From Welwitschia mirabilis (taxonomy: Eukaryota > Gnetophyta > Gnetopsida > Welwitschiales), in contig JBOZIK010000001.1 in assembly GCA_051453625.1 (NCBI GenBank), forward strand, positions 13,495,966 through 13,529,651: 33,686 nucleotides of DNA, written 5' to 3'. The notes below the pieces were generated by a model that was given only the letters and a program-made list of their open reading frames with translations, was not told where the DNA came from and searched no databases. Within the stretch, counting starts at the first letter, position 1. The number at the start of each line of letters is the position of its first letter. Below, piece by piece: positions 18,061 to 28,784 of the stretch. Position numbers and translations under genes: made by a program.

Positions 18061-19680
18061 GTGCTAACCCATTTAGCTTCTTCAAACCAAGCACTTTGAT
18101 ACCTTCTAGCAGATGAGGTATGGGTATCCTACAATGAGTGGGTCCCTAGTTAATGAGTCTATGTCACCCAGTAAGTGATCTAGTTGTTCAAAGCAAGGTG
18201 CTTGAACTTCTCCTTGCAATTGTTGGATGATGTTGAGTAAGTCAAGATTAGTTTGAAACTGTCCAATGCGTTAAACCATGAGGGGTGAGATTGTGAGAGT
18301 GCATGTGTGAAGACTAAAGAGTGAAGATTGAAGACTGTGAGAGTGCCGCTTGCATCACTGGAAAGGAGGATCAAGATTCAGGAATGTGAAGTTCACTTTG
18401 CGACAATCTCTATGCTTCTTACTTCTTAAGCGGAGTCGCGCTGGCACAAGAATTGTGAACAGTTGCACGCGATGTGGATTTTAAGCTTTCTTTTATATTT
18501 TCAATTACGCAGCGACTAGTCACCAACAATCGTCTGTGAGCCAACTGTCACCTCAAAAGACGTCTTTTCAGGATTTTGGAGTCTTGGTGACTAGGCGCTA
18601 CTTGTTTAATCACTACCCCCAAGATTGTATGGAATGAGATTTTGGATAGCACCGATTGGGGGTTAAGATTGGTTATCCCTATGGCGGTTTTGGTTCCTCC
18701 TATGATGCCTACATTGACATCTAGATTGATAACCTTCATCATCATCAAATCTCTCTGATGATGAGGGAGGTAGAAGAGGTCTTCTAGGAGGCTTCTAGTT
18801 TTGGTTTTGGTAATGCCCTTTTTTTTTCTCTCTCTAGTTGCAAATATGTTGACCTTACTGTTGTTGAAGAGACACACTAAGTTGAGCATCTTCAAGGGAT
18901 TGATGTCCTTGCTCATCATAGGATGGTAGGACCTCTCTCTCATAAAGATTTGTGCTTTGATATAGTGTATTATTTCACCGCTAAGGAATCCCAAGACAGT
19001 CTTCCTTGACATTGTCACAGTCTTTTATTGCGGTTTCTAGTTCTAGGTGGATGTTCCTAGGTTATCGCTCAAGTCCTTGAAAATGTGTTTCAAGGTCACT
19101 AGGTGTCAAGGAGTTGTTTGTTTCTTTACAATGGTAGATCTTCAAAGGGCTCTGATTTGTGTTTGTGTCACTTTCTTGGCTTGAAGTTCGAGCACCATCA
19201 AATAGGCGCTTACCTTAGGGACATGCTAAAGACCAAAGGGTTTTGAGTGGGACTCTAGAGAGAATCTCATGGGGATTCTAGCTCAAAGCATGTGCTAGAT
19301 GATCATGTAGGGCTTGTTCGGGCTTGGTCTTTTGGTTGCCATGAGTTCTTTATCAGCTTCATTTTCCACTTCCTCATAATAGGTGGTGTTAGACCCTTGA
19401 TTGTTATTTTGTGGGGTAGGCCTAATGGTTCTTCTATCACAAGTATTTGATCTTCAGATCATGTGAACTAAACTTTCAATGGGCTGGTAGTTGGATTGTT
19501 AGGGTTGAATGGATTGAGCCCATGGTCCATATCATAATAGGCCATTGGCTCATGTGCAATGCAAATTATGTCTATTTTCATTAATGATTCAGCACAAAGA
19601 TGCAGGTGTTCTTTTGCATCAATAAAAGTGAAGGTATTGGTGGCAATATATGAATTGGTACTAACTGAGGCAACAATCAT
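18061..19680 (-). pseudogene. N-terminal gag region of the GATATC-leader gypsy family (copy A)
   Basis: The start region encodes LHLCAESLMKIDIICIAHEP, then MAYYDMDHGLNPFNPNNPTT; downstream EEVENEADKELMATK, SLTPSDLETHFQGLE, ETAIKDCDNVKEDCL, ERSYHPMMSKDINPL and NLVCLFNNSKVNIFA can be seen in alternating frames. Most of these have homologues in the same order in copy B (21690-22640), which shows that they were once coding. Placement upstream of a gypsy-type gag and protease fragment on the same strand suggests the long gag N terminus of a Tat-like element, but the family of this part is not recognised independently. Many stops and frameshifts are present. Confidence 0.65.
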
Positions 19681-19736
19681 AAGCTTAGGAGGGAGAGTAT
19701 GATGATGGTTTGGAATAGTTGTGTTTAGATGATATT

Positions 19737-20215
19737 AGGCCCGAAGATAGAGGGTGAGATATCAAGCCTAATGTTAGAGCTAGTGATATCAAGCCTACAA
19801 ACAAGACTTGAAGATATTGAGCCCAACTAAGAGATAGAAGATATCAAGCCCATGTTTGGAATAAGAAATATCAAGTCTGAACATATCAGGTTTGGAAATA
19901 AGATAGTGGATATCAGGTTGTGAGATTTTAGGCCAAGAAGTAAAGCCAGAGATATCAGGTCTTGAGATATCAAGCTTAAAGATACAATGCCCAATGATAG
20001 CATGCCCACAGATATAATGCCTTCAGACAAGCTGAGAGATATCAAGCCAACAGATAGGACGTCCAAGCTCTTACTCTCAAGGATGAGAAGAGAGGTCTCA
20101 GGCCCATGGTCATATTTTGAGATATTAGGCCTAAGATTAAGGTTTTAAGATATCATGCCCGAGATATCACGCCCAAGACATGAGGTTTGAGATATGATGC
20201 CATAAATAGACTTTT
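19737..20215 (-). repeat. GATATC-centred leader array, copy A
   Basis: The plus strand shows units like GAGATATCAAGCCCAA at irregular spacing of about 15 to 60 bases. By hand count nine have a perfect GATATC; others are GATATT, AAATATC, CATATC variants. Units run in one orientation (GGGCTTGATATCTC on the element's coding strand). The array lies between the probable primer-binding site (20365-20385) and the gag region, so it is an untranslated leader. Unit order matches that of copy B. Confidence 0.85.
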
Positions 20216-20364
20216 CTAACAATTTGCTTAAAATTGGAAAAACAATGTTTCAACACATAATGCTAAAAGTTCTGATCCATCAGATGATTTTCAACACACA
20301 AAAAATGACAGAACCGGAAGGCAAGCTTTGAATTCAAAACATTGTAACAATTGAAACCAAAGGG

Positions 20365-20385
20365 GGCCTCCTTCTTGCATCAAAT
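20365..20385 (-). promoter_or_regulatory. Primer-binding-site-like sequence, copy A
   Basis: The minus strand reads ATTTGATGCAAGAAGGAGGCC. The copies at 21041-21062 and 23436-23456 read ATTTGGTGCTAGAAGGAGGG and ATTTGGTACTAGCAACAGGG. The site starts with TGG in the other two copies and lies at the change from LTR-like to leader sequence in all three, so it is the best candidate for the tRNA primer site. The tRNA is not identified. Confidence 0.5.
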
Positions 20386-20820
20386 CTATCAGGTTGAAAC
20401 CTCAGCCCCTACGAGATCAACCCTACCTAAGGTTTAATACAATAGGTAATAATGAGAATAGACAATGAAAATTGTGGTTTCACTTTGTTTAGTTTCAAAA
20501 GGGCACAACATTTGGGATTTTATGCCAGCTCAAACACAAATAACGGTGAATGTAAATGGAATGCAACAGAAACAGGAAATATAACAAGAATAAAACAGCT
20601 GAAATAGATTATAAAATGGAATTAAATGCTGATAGTTGAGACTTACAAGAACTTTTAAACTCCAAAAAATGTAGACAGACAGACACTGCACATATAATCG
20701 GAACGCGACAATAAATTCTAGAAAAACAGCAATCAGAGCAACTCTTTTATTGAAAACTTTCTATTAGAAAGGGCCCATACGTGCCCAGAAACATTCTGAA
20801 GTGCTTTCCGGGTGGCCCAA
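20386..20820 (-). repeat. LTR part of copy A
   Basis: Begins next to the primer-site-like sequence; contains GAGATCAACCCTACCTAAGG, GGGCACAACATTTGGGATTTT, AACAGCTGAAATAGATT. The same order recurs at 11691-12010 and partly at 25140-25330. The outer part with TATA box is missing; sequence changes near 20760-20820 into the truncated leader of copy A'. Confidence 0.6.
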
Positions 20821-21062
20821 GATTAGAGTTCAAGATATCAGGCCTAAGAAGTGACATTGGAGATATGACACCACAAAGAGATTTTTTTTTTTAAACATTT
20901 GATTAAAATTGCAGAAACAACATTTCTGCTTGTCAAAATAATTCATGCAACAAGTAAAATATGATTTTCAATGTACAGAAAATGACAAAAAAGGAAGGTA
21001 GACTTTAAATTTAAAACACTGTAACAGCTAAAACCAAAAAGGCCCTCCTTCTAGCACCAAAT
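20821..21062 (-). repeat. Truncated leader and primer site of copy A'
   Basis: Contains the last two array units (AGATATCAGGCC, GAGATATGACACC), the T-rich spacer, AAACATTTGATTAAAATTGCAG and the primer-site-like sequence at 21041-21062, colinear with 20150-20385 and 23190-23456. Gag is missing. Confidence 0.75.
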
Positions 21063-21651
21063 CTATAAGGGTGAAACTTCAGCCTGTACAAGATCAACCC
21101 TACTTAGGATTTAATAGAACCAGTAAGAACAGGAATAGAACAGGATCGTAGATGTGGTTTGGGAAGAGATTGAGAACATTAGATGTTGGACAGGATGAGA
21201 TAATGAGAGTTTGGTTCTCTTTCCTAAATAGGATGTAGTGAAGGATATGGTAAAAGATTGCTCTGGTGATCTTCTGTTTTGAGGTTTAACATTCTAATTG
21301 TAATGATTGACACCAAAATTAGCATTTTATTGCCTTCTAAAACCAATCTAGGGTTTTCACCCTAACAAATGTCAAAACGTGGTTGGTACATTTTTTGGCT
21401 AAGATTTTTGCTAAGACTTTGAGATTTTATTTTATTTTCTTATATATTTAATTTTTGGAGGACATCACACACAAAGCATATCAAGGCTGTGGGCAAGCCC
21501 CAAGAAGATGTCCAGCCTAGGGAACAGTTTGGATGGGATAATGGGATTCTGGGACATGGTGGGACTTAAGGAACAAGAGAGGGGTCCATGGTCACTAAGG
21601 CGTGATTTCCGACACCACATTTATTTGGGAACATTAAATTTTGATGTTATA
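21063..21651 (-). repeat. LTR of copy A' with possible TATA box
   Basis: Follows the primer-site-like sequence and ends at a boundary shared with copy C (GGTCACTAAGGC...ACACATTTATTTNGGAACAT at 21590-21635 and 25755-25795). The minus strand has an A/T-rich ATATATAAG near 21440 that could be the core promoter. About 590 bp; it lacks the GGGCACA...-segment seen in copies A and D, so it carries an internal deletion. Confidence 0.65.
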
Positions 21652-21689
21652 GGTTAGGATAAGCCTGAGGCTGGGTTGTTTGGGATAGC

Positions 21690-22640
21690 CAGTGGCATTG
21701 TATGGAATGAGATTTTGGTACCACCAATTTGGTGATAAGGTTAATATCTCTATGATGTTTTGTTTGCTCCTATGACATCTATATTGACATCTAGATTAAT
21801 AGGCCTCCTCATTATCAGAGTTGTCTGATGATGAGAGAGATGGAAAAGGTCCTCTTAGGGCCTTTGGTTTTAGTTCAGGTTATACTTGTTTCTGGTTTCT
21901 GCTTGGCTGTGGGTGTGTTGCCAATGATGTTGTCAAAGAGGCATGTTAGGTTGGCAGTCTTCAGGAACTTGCTGTCCTTGTTCATCATAGGGTTGTGGGA
22001 CCTCCCTCACGTTGATGTTTGTGTTTTGATATAGACTATTGTTTCTTTGTCAATGAATGCTACATAATCCTTTTTGGCATTGTCATGATCTTTTAGTAGG
22101 TTTTGGGGTCCTAGGTTAATGTTCGTAGGTTGTGGCTTAAGTCTCTGAAAAGGTGTTTCAAAGCTTGCAGGTCTCAAGGAATTGNNNNNNNNNNATGGGT
22201 TCTGTCTCATGTTTGTGTCATGTGCTTAGGTTGAAATGCTAGCACCATCAGATGGATGCTTGCCTTGGGCATCTGCTAAAGATCAAAGATTTTTGATGGG
22301 TGTCTGGATAAAATTTCATGACAGTTTTGGCTCAAAGCACGTGCTAGATCATACAAGGATTGTTCAGATTTTGTATGTTCATTAACACAAGCTAATTCAT
22401 CAGCTTGGTTTTCTACCTCTTCAGCATAGGTAATGTCAGATTCCCTATTGATATTTTCCAAGGTAGACCTAGTGGTTCTGCCATTACACACATTATTAAC
22501 CTCTCAACAAGCTTATGGTCGAACGTTGGTCCATTAGGGTTGTATGGATTGAGGTCATGATCCATCTCGTAAAGGGCCATTTGTTCATATGTGGTATCAC
22601 TTAGGTCAATTCCCATCCACAATTCAGTCCAAAGATGCAA
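21690..22640 (-). pseudogene. N-terminal gag region, copy B
   Basis: The coding strand shows MHLWTELWMGIDL, EQMALYEMDHDLNPYNPNGP, RTTRSTLENINRESDITYAE, EVENQADELACVNEHTKSEQ, SLYDLARALSQNCHEILSRH, FETPFQRLKPQPTNIN, KDHDNAKKDYVAF, YIKTQTST and GRSHNPMMNKDSKFL in this order, through frame changes and one 10-N gap (22185-22194). These match copy A piece by piece. It stops at about 21690, next to the outer end of the copy A' LTR at 21651. No other gypsy domain is present in this copy. Function is not recognised beyond gag position. Confidence 0.65.
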
Positions 22641-22759
22641 TTACTCTTCCACATCAATTGAAGTGACAATGCAAGAAGTAGGGTTTGGATTAATGCTAGC
22701 TGAGTTAGCCATCAGGAATAACGGTGGACAAAGAATATGATAGTAGTTCAAAGTTGTTT

Positions 22760-23240
22760 AAGGTTGAAATATCAAGTCTAACACACAAAATCAAAGATAT
22801 CAAGCCCAACATTGGAGCTAATGATATCAGGTCTGTAACAAAGCTTGGAAATAACAAGCCCAACTCAAAGGTGAAAGATATCAAGCTCACAACCAGGACA
22901 GGAGATATCAAATTTATACATATCAGGCCTACAGATCAGATGGTGGATACCAGGTCTTGAGATATGAGGCCAAAATTTAAAGCTGGAAATATCAGGCTGT
23001 GAGATATCAAGCCCAAAGATTTCAGGACTGGAGATATCATGCCTATGGAAAGGATAAGAGCTTTCAAGCTGAGAGATATCATGTCTAAGACAATACGCTC
23101 AAAAGCAGGTTGAGAGATATTAAAACAATGGATAGCAGGCCTTAGATGTATGCCTTAGAACAGGATGAGAGATATCAAGCCCAAAGCTAAAGTTAAGACG
23201 TTATGCCCAACAAGTGACATCAGGGATATCATGTAAGAAT
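22760..23240 (-). repeat. GATATC-centred leader array, copy B
   Basis: Nine perfect GATATC units by hand count plus degenerate ones, same orientation as copy A. Landmarks such as TTGGAGCTAATGATATCAGG, ACATATCAGG and AAAGCTGGAAATATCAGG correspond in order to TTAGAGCTAGTGATATCAAG, ACATATCAGG and AAAGCCAGAGATATCAGG of copy A. The two arrays therefore descend from one ancestral array rather than having expanded separately. Confidence 0.85.
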
Positions 23241-23499
23241 ACATTTTCCTGACATTTGATTAAATTGCAGAAAATGGCATTTCAACTTATAATGCCACAA
23301 GCTCTTAACAATTATAACATCTGACAGAATAGATTCACGTGGGGAATAAACTATGATTTTCAGTTAACAAAAAATGACAAGAACAAAAGCAAAAATCTTG
23401 AATTCGAAATGTTGTAATGGCTCAAACAAAAGAAAGCCCTGTTGCTAGTACCAAATCTGTAAAGCTGAAAGATACGCCCCTAGGAGATCAACACTATTT
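23241..23499 (-). repeat. Leader spacer, primer-site-like sequence and LTR start, copy B
   Basis: Contains CATTTGATTAAATTGCAG, the conserved ATTTTCAGTTAACAAAAAATGACA, TTGAATTCGAAATGTTGTAA, the primer-site-like sequence at 23436-23456 and CCTAGGAGATCAACACTATTTAGC. The LTR is cut off at 23500 by a GATTCCGGC-type foldback element. Confidence 0.75.
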
Positions 23500-23644
23500 A
23501 GCATACTTTTAAAATGCAGAATCGCGATGGAATCGTGACCCAGAATCGCCCAGAATCGCAGAGTTAAAAAATAAGTATAAATATAATATTTTAAATAGTA
23601 TTCAATGTTTTTATTGCATTTTTAATAAGAAGTAAGACCCAAAA
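23500..23644 (-). mobile_element. GATTCCGGC foldback-type repeat, copy 3 (inverted), cut by a gap
   Basis: Begins CATACTTTTAAAATGCAGAA, has CAGAATCGCCCAGAATCGCAGAG, and then the AT-rich core AAATAAGTATAAATATAATA, matching the reverse complement of the right half of the complete copy at 15374-15811. It stops at the 149-N gap (23645-23793). It sits in the LTR of copy B and is thus younger than that LTR. Confidence 0.88.
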
Positions 23645-23793
23645 NNNNNNNNNNNNNNNNNNNNNNNNNNNNNNNNNNNNNNNNNNNNNNNNNNNNNNNN
23701 NNNNNNNNNNNNNNNNNNNNNNNNNNNNNNNNNNNNNNNNNNNNNNNNNNNNNNNNNNNNNNNNNNNNNNNNNNNNNNNNNNNNNNNNNNNNN

Positions 23794-24210
23794 GAAAGAG
23801 AGTTTGTATTAATGTATTATAGTTCAAAGGACCATTGGATGCGATTTCAGAGGTAATTACAAAATTTGTAGATAAAAAGAATTTGAACTTCAAACAATTT
23901 TTGTTAGAATACAAAATTTGTAGATCAAAAGAATATGATTTTACAGGTAATTACAAATTTGCAGAGTTAAACATCAGCAATAGTTATAGACCTGAAAGTT
24001 GAAACACAAAGAAATGAAACTAATAAACTAAAATTCATGAAACCTTTGCTCGGATTTTGGATCTTCGCTTCAGGCATTTCTAAATGTTTTCTAAGTGCTA
24101 AAGATTCACCAGAGGGATGAGAATTCAAGTAAATGAAGAAGACCATCGTTTTTTGCTATTTTTTTGACCTTTTTTTAACAATTATTTGCGCATACGATTC
24201 CAGACTCACG
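23794..24210. other. Gene-free stretch between two gaps
   Basis: AT-rich, with a degenerate direct repeat ACAAAATTTGTAGATNAAAAGAAT at about 23860 and 23912. Its right edge reads GCATACGATTCCAGACTCACG just before the gap, which may be the start of a further foldback copy. Confidence 0.4.
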
Positions 24211-25139
24211 NNNNNNNNNNNNNNNNNNNNNNNNNNNNNNNNNNNNNNNNNNNNNNNNNNNNNNNNNNNNNNNNNNNNNNNNNNNNNNNNNNNNNNNNNN
24301 NNNNNNNNNNNNNNNNNNNNNNNNNNNNNNNNNNNNNNNNNNNNNNNNNNNNNNNNNNNNNNNNNNNNNNNNNNNNNNNNNNNNNNNNNNNNNNNNNNNN
24401 NNNNNNNNNNNNNNNNNNNNNNNNNNNNNNNNNNNNNNNNNNNNNNNNNNNNNNNNNNNNNNNNNNNNNNNNNNNNNNNNNNNNNNNNNNNNNNNNNNNN
24501 NNNNNNNNNNNNNNNNNNNNNNNNNNNNNNNNNNNNNNNNNNNNNNNNNNNNNNNNNNNNNNNNNNNNNNNNNNNNNNNNNNNNNNNNNNNNNNNNNNNN
24601 NNNNNNNNNNNNNNNNNNNNNNNNNNNNNNNNNNNNNNNNNNNNNNNNNNNNNNNNNNNNNNNNNNNNNNNNNNNNNNNNNNNNNNNNNNNNNNNNNNNN
24701 NNNNNNNNNNNNNNNNNNNNNNNNNNNNNNNNNNNNNNNNNNNNNNNNNNNNNNNNNNNNNNNNNNNNNNNNNNNNNNNNNNNNNNNNNNNNNNNNNNNN
24801 NNNNNNNNNNNNNNNNNNNNNNNNNNNNNNNNNNNNNNNNNNNNNNNNNNNNNNNNNNNNNNNNNNNNNNNNNNNNNNNNNNNNNNNNNNNNNNNNNNNN
24901 NNNNNNNNNNNNNNNNNNNNNNNNNNNNNNNNNNNNNNNNNNNNNNNNNNNNNNNNNNNNNNNNNNNNNNNNNNNNNNNNNNNNNNNNNNNNNNNNNNNN
25001 NNNNNNNNNNNNNNNNNNNNNNNNNNNNNNNNNNNNNNNNNNNNNNNNNNNNNNNNNNNNNNNNNNNNNNNNNNNNNNNNNNNNNNNNNNNNNNNNNNNN
25101 NNNNNNNNNNNNNNNNNNNNNNNNNNNNNNNNNNNNNNN
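24211..25139. other. Assembly gap, 929 N
   Basis: Unknown bases. Apparent open frames across it are empty. The gap separates the foldback-like GATTCC sequence from the LTR of copy C. Confidence 1.
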
Positions 25140-25814
25140 TAATGCAAGAAACAATGAGTATAAAAACACAGATAAAAATAGACAAAGCAATGAGAAGAAA
25201 AATAACAGCTGAAAGTAGATTGCCAAAGAAGATAGACCACCAGCATAATGAACTTACAGTAATTCCAAAGCTTTCAGCAAATGCTAATATTAACAAAAAA
25301 TGTATGATCATCTAAAACTTGCAGTGAAATCAGAATTACAGCAATCAATTAAAAATTCTTTGTTGCTGAGACCNNNNNNNNNNAATGCCTGGGTCTCGGA
25401 TCATTGGATGAGATAATGGTTGAGATTTTAGGAAGGTGATTGAAACCTTGAAGGTTTTGGGTAAAAAAGGATAGCTATGGCTCACTATTGTGGTTGGGTT
25501 GGAAAAGGATGCGATAGGTGAGTGCAAGTGGCTTTTAGGCTAAGGTTTTGCTAATGCTTGAGCATTTGACATCCCCCTCTTTTTCATTTTGTTATATACA
25601 CTTTATTTTTCTTTTTTTCCCTTTTTTTTCTTTTTTCCTGTTTTTTTAATTTGTGGTTACAAAGGGATATCAAGCCTAATAAGGATATGAAACGCAGGAT
25701 AAAGGGAGTTTTAGGAGTTCATGGGATTCCAAGGATAGAAGAGAGGCTTGTGGTCACTAAGGCATGAGCTATGACGACACATTTATTTAGGAACATCAAT
25801 TTTTTCATCTTACA
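25140..25814 (-). repeat. LTR of the GATATC-leader family, copy C
   Basis: The left side (AATAACAGCTGAAAGTAGATT, TTTCAGCAAATGCTAATATT) corresponds to copies A and D, the right side (TATATACACTTTATT, GGTCACTAAGGCATGAGC, ACACATTTATTTAGGAACAT) to copy A'. The minus-strand outer end TGTAAGATGAAAA at 25814 has the TG expected of an LTR. A 10-N gap lies at 25374-25383. Primer site and leader, if present, are in the 929-N gap. Confidence 0.65.
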
Positions 25815-27303
25815 TATGGATTTGCCTATATTTCATATCCATGTTTTCAGGGCAGAGCCAGGTGCGAGCTTCAATATCTCGTGTGTGAACCTGAAAATTT
25901 GATGGCCAGCCCCTAGCCAAACACGGCAAACCCATGGAACTCCACTCAACTATTTAGACTAGTGACCATGGCAAGTGCAGCATAGTTTCCCATGTGTTAT
26001 CTTAATCATAAGATTGAAATCAAAATGCTTGCCCTTTATAAAATGAAGATTGCTCTGAGCCCTAGCTCTACAATGCATAGTAGAATCAAAAGTAAATCCC
26101 CCACCACTTTTTATTGGTCATTTTTATACAATATGTTTGTAAGTTTAATGTTCTACAAGTAGAACTTAACTTGGACTCAGCAACCACAAATGCATATTTC
26201 ATGATTTCTTACTTAACTACTGATTTAACTATCTTTTCCCATGAAGGCAATTGCATCTCTCTATCAAGCAACCACATCAAAAACTGTCTCTTTTTACTGG
26301 TTTTAACCAATGCAGCCAGATAAACACCAACAATCAAAGAAACAAGTTTTGACTTATTTTAATCAGGGTGCCCAAACTAATATATGAACTATGCTCAAAA
26401 AGTTGATTTAACTTGGGGCAATTATACTCGATGTTGTGATGACTGAACCTGATTCAGCATGTTAATTAAGAAGAAAGACTCCAATTAAGAAGAAAGGTTT
26501 TATCTTGATCTATGTGATATGGCACTTTATGAGTGCAACCAGATCTTCCATAAAGTTGTCATTCACATGCAACTAGACTAACGCATGCAAATTCCAACTG
26601 AGATTGTGTTCCTATTTTCTCTCCTAGTCATCGAGATAGCTACACACCAATTTAGGAAATGATCTATCTATATAACTTTCGCCTCTTCTAATCTGAAAGA
26701 ACTTTCCAAAAAATTATTTTATAAAAAATTATGCTAAACTTTGTCTATCAAGTGTTAAAGCTCCTTCTTGTGCTTTCACATTTCGTTGTGGTGCAAGGGA
26801 ATCTTCTCAATAGGCAATGGTTTTCCTTCTGTGAAGATATATTGGAAATGATAGCAAAAATACTCAGACATAATTCAAGTGGAGAGTATGGTTGATGTCC
26901 AGCAGATTTGAAGTTGTTTCAAGTAAGTTTTGGCATTTACTAAGGGGGGGTAATGAATCCAAAAATGCAGTCAGCCAGATATCCAAAACTATTTAAAATA
27001 ATAGTAGTAATCATAGTAATAAAAGAAACCCTAGTTTGATGGCTAAACCTTGGAGGCATTAAAGAGACAAGAAGACCCTTAATCTGTAAGAATAGTTGCA
27101 ATAATCTTAAATTGGCAACTGAGTAGATTATTGAGAGGAAATTTTTATGAGGTTTAGATTATCTTTATTGTAGCCAAAAATTGGCAAATTTTTGTCTTGC
27201 TTTTGTTTATTACTATTTTCTTTATACATAGTTTTTCTTTTTTGCATTGTTTTCACAAATGAAATCATATTTATATCTTTCTGTTTTTGACCTCTCCGCC
27301 ACG
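25815..27303. other. Gene-free stretch upstream of the plus-strand gypsy gag
   Basis: No gene was recognised. The T-rich part (27160-27290) may be the LTR of the gypsy copy whose gag follows. A short degenerate direct repeat AATTAAGAAGAAAG occurs twice at 26465-26498. Confidence 0.4.
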
Positions 27304-27318
27304 ACTAGTATCAAAGGT
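27304..27318 (+). promoter_or_regulatory. Weak primer-binding-site-like sequence
   Basis: ACTAGTATCAAAGGT resembles TTGGTATCAGAGCC, complementary to initiator Met-tRNA, with several mismatches, and lies about 245 bases before a gypsy gag remnant on the same strand. The position is right, the match is poor. Confidence 0.3.
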
Positions 27319-27550
27319 AATGTTTTTGCATCATGGAGATGATGGCATGCGTGGACACGAAATTGAGGAAACGGAAGAGTTTTGATGGAAGTCCTAGCAA
27401 AGAAGTTTGAAATTTAAATGGGGGTATCTCAATTATATGATTTGACCAAGGAAAATTAGGAAGAAGATAATCTCAACATTAGAGTTTCAGAAGCAAGGCA
27501 AGGAGAAAGCTTGATTAATCTAGTGAATAACAACAAAGATCCATACAACA

Positions 27551-27935
27551 ATGTTTATTCCTGAAGCATGCACAATACGCTTTAGACAACTGAAAGTTGA
27601 TGCTCCAACGTACAAAGGAGATTCGGTTCCAGAGGAATTTAAGGACTGGATAAGAATCTTGAAGAAATAATTTCTAGATCGCGAAAGTTTCAAAAGATCA
27701 GAAAATCGACATTACTTCTTTTATCTTGACGGTCATGACCTCTGTTTAAGGGTTTCATCCCATGACCTCTAGGGATGTAATGGTTGAGAAGTTGATTGAC
27801 AAGGTTTTATCAGCTTCATGCAAATTAGATACAATTTGAAAGTTGCAAGGTTTAAAACAACATGAGAGATTAGTACAAGATTATGTGGATGAATTATTGT
27901 AATATAATGCTAGCACAAAATGAATTGGAGAATGT
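27551..27935 (+). pseudogene. Ty3/gypsy gag N-terminal remnant (broken)
   Basis: The first open part (27551-27667) contains RFRQLKVDAPTYKG and VPEEFKDWIRILKK, matching the typical gypsy gag start (K-x-x-x-P-x-[FY]-x-G...F-x-x-W). After a stop and a shift the middle reads VEKLIDKVLSASCKLDTI, then LQGLKQHERLVQDYVDELL, matching the retrotransposon gag domain (W-x-x-L-K-x-x...L...Q-x-x-S-V-x-x-Y-x-x-x-F). Stops and frame changes make it non-functional. Nucleocapsid, protease and RT are absent, so the copy is truncated near 27940. Confidence 0.75.
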
Positions 27936-28149
27936 TAGAAAAATGAAGAATATCTAAGGTTAGGAAAACGCTTATATAGCTATAATGTTTGAAAGAAGGA
28001 ATAAATACTATTTTTTCTTTTAGAAGTATGAATAGTTGGTAAATTTCTAATGCTCAGAATATATATTGAATATTGAAATAAAAATAAGGCTTTGGCAAGC
28101 TAATATTGACTATTAATGAAAGAGGCAAGGAAAAAAAAATCTACTACAT

Positions 28150-28413
28150 ATCTAACTAGGGTAGATTCTTTGATGCATGAAAACACAATGGTAAATGTGT
28201 AGAGATGATGGGTTTCAATGATGAACGAAGAACTGGTTTCAGCACATCGNNNNNNNNNNNNNNNNNNNNNNNNNNNNNNNNNNNNNNNNNNNNNNNNNNN
28301 NNNNNNNNNNNNNNNNNNNNNNNNNNNNNNNNNNNNNNNNNNNNNNNNNATAAAGCAGTAAAGAGAAATTACCCTATTCAACCCCCCTCTAGGGTGCTTA
28401 TTTGATCCTAACA
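28150..28413 (+). repeat. 3' end of a copia-type LTR, with a gap
   Basis: ACCCTATTCAACCCCCCTCTAG, GGTGC and TTTGATCCTAACA at 28367-28413 are the usual 3' end of many plant copia LTRs. The 5' portion is hidden by a 100-N gap (28250-28349). No primer-binding site follows the CA end, so it is a solo or truncated LTR. Confidence 0.6.
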
Positions 28414-28784
28414 AAATGCACCATCACATTTCAAGAGTGTACCTAATAACATGTAACAAAGTTCACTGAGTTACATAAGGTCACTAAAACAAAAGTGTGT
28501 TGATTGTATGTAAGATTATTGTTAAAAAATTAAGACACTTCATGTTTTCTTGTTAAAATGAAAAATGAAACAAATCACTAATAAGTCCCACTATCGTCAT
28601 AATAATTACAAGTTAATAATAAAGTATGTTAAAAATGTGGTTAATTACAAACCATGAAACTGAAAGGGCGCAACTAATCAATATAAAAACTTTTATAGAA
28701 CAGATAAAATAAAAGTAAATAATAGTGTACGAGAAAATTTGACATCAGTTGCTCATTTAGATAACTCAACACTTGGAATCCGAG
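28414..28784. other. Gene-free AT-rich stretch
   Basis: No gene or element recognised between the LTR end and the unknown coding tail. Confidence 0.4.

Noticed and set aside
19827-20066. Minus-strand frame with repeated GLISL-like hydrophobic words; similar at 22705-22911
   Set aside because: It is what GGGCTTGATATCTC units give when translated. It breaks into other frames outside the array, and no start context or conservation of the peptide between the two copies was seen.
19737-23240. CRISPR-like array of repeats and spacers
   Set aside because: Units are short, degenerate and irregularly spaced, spacers are homologous between copies, and the DNA is from a plant nucleus.
24133-25311. Several open frames of more than 300 codons on both strands
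   Set aside because: They are almost entirely N. The same holds for frames at 7709-8500, 23591-23914 and 28100-28414.
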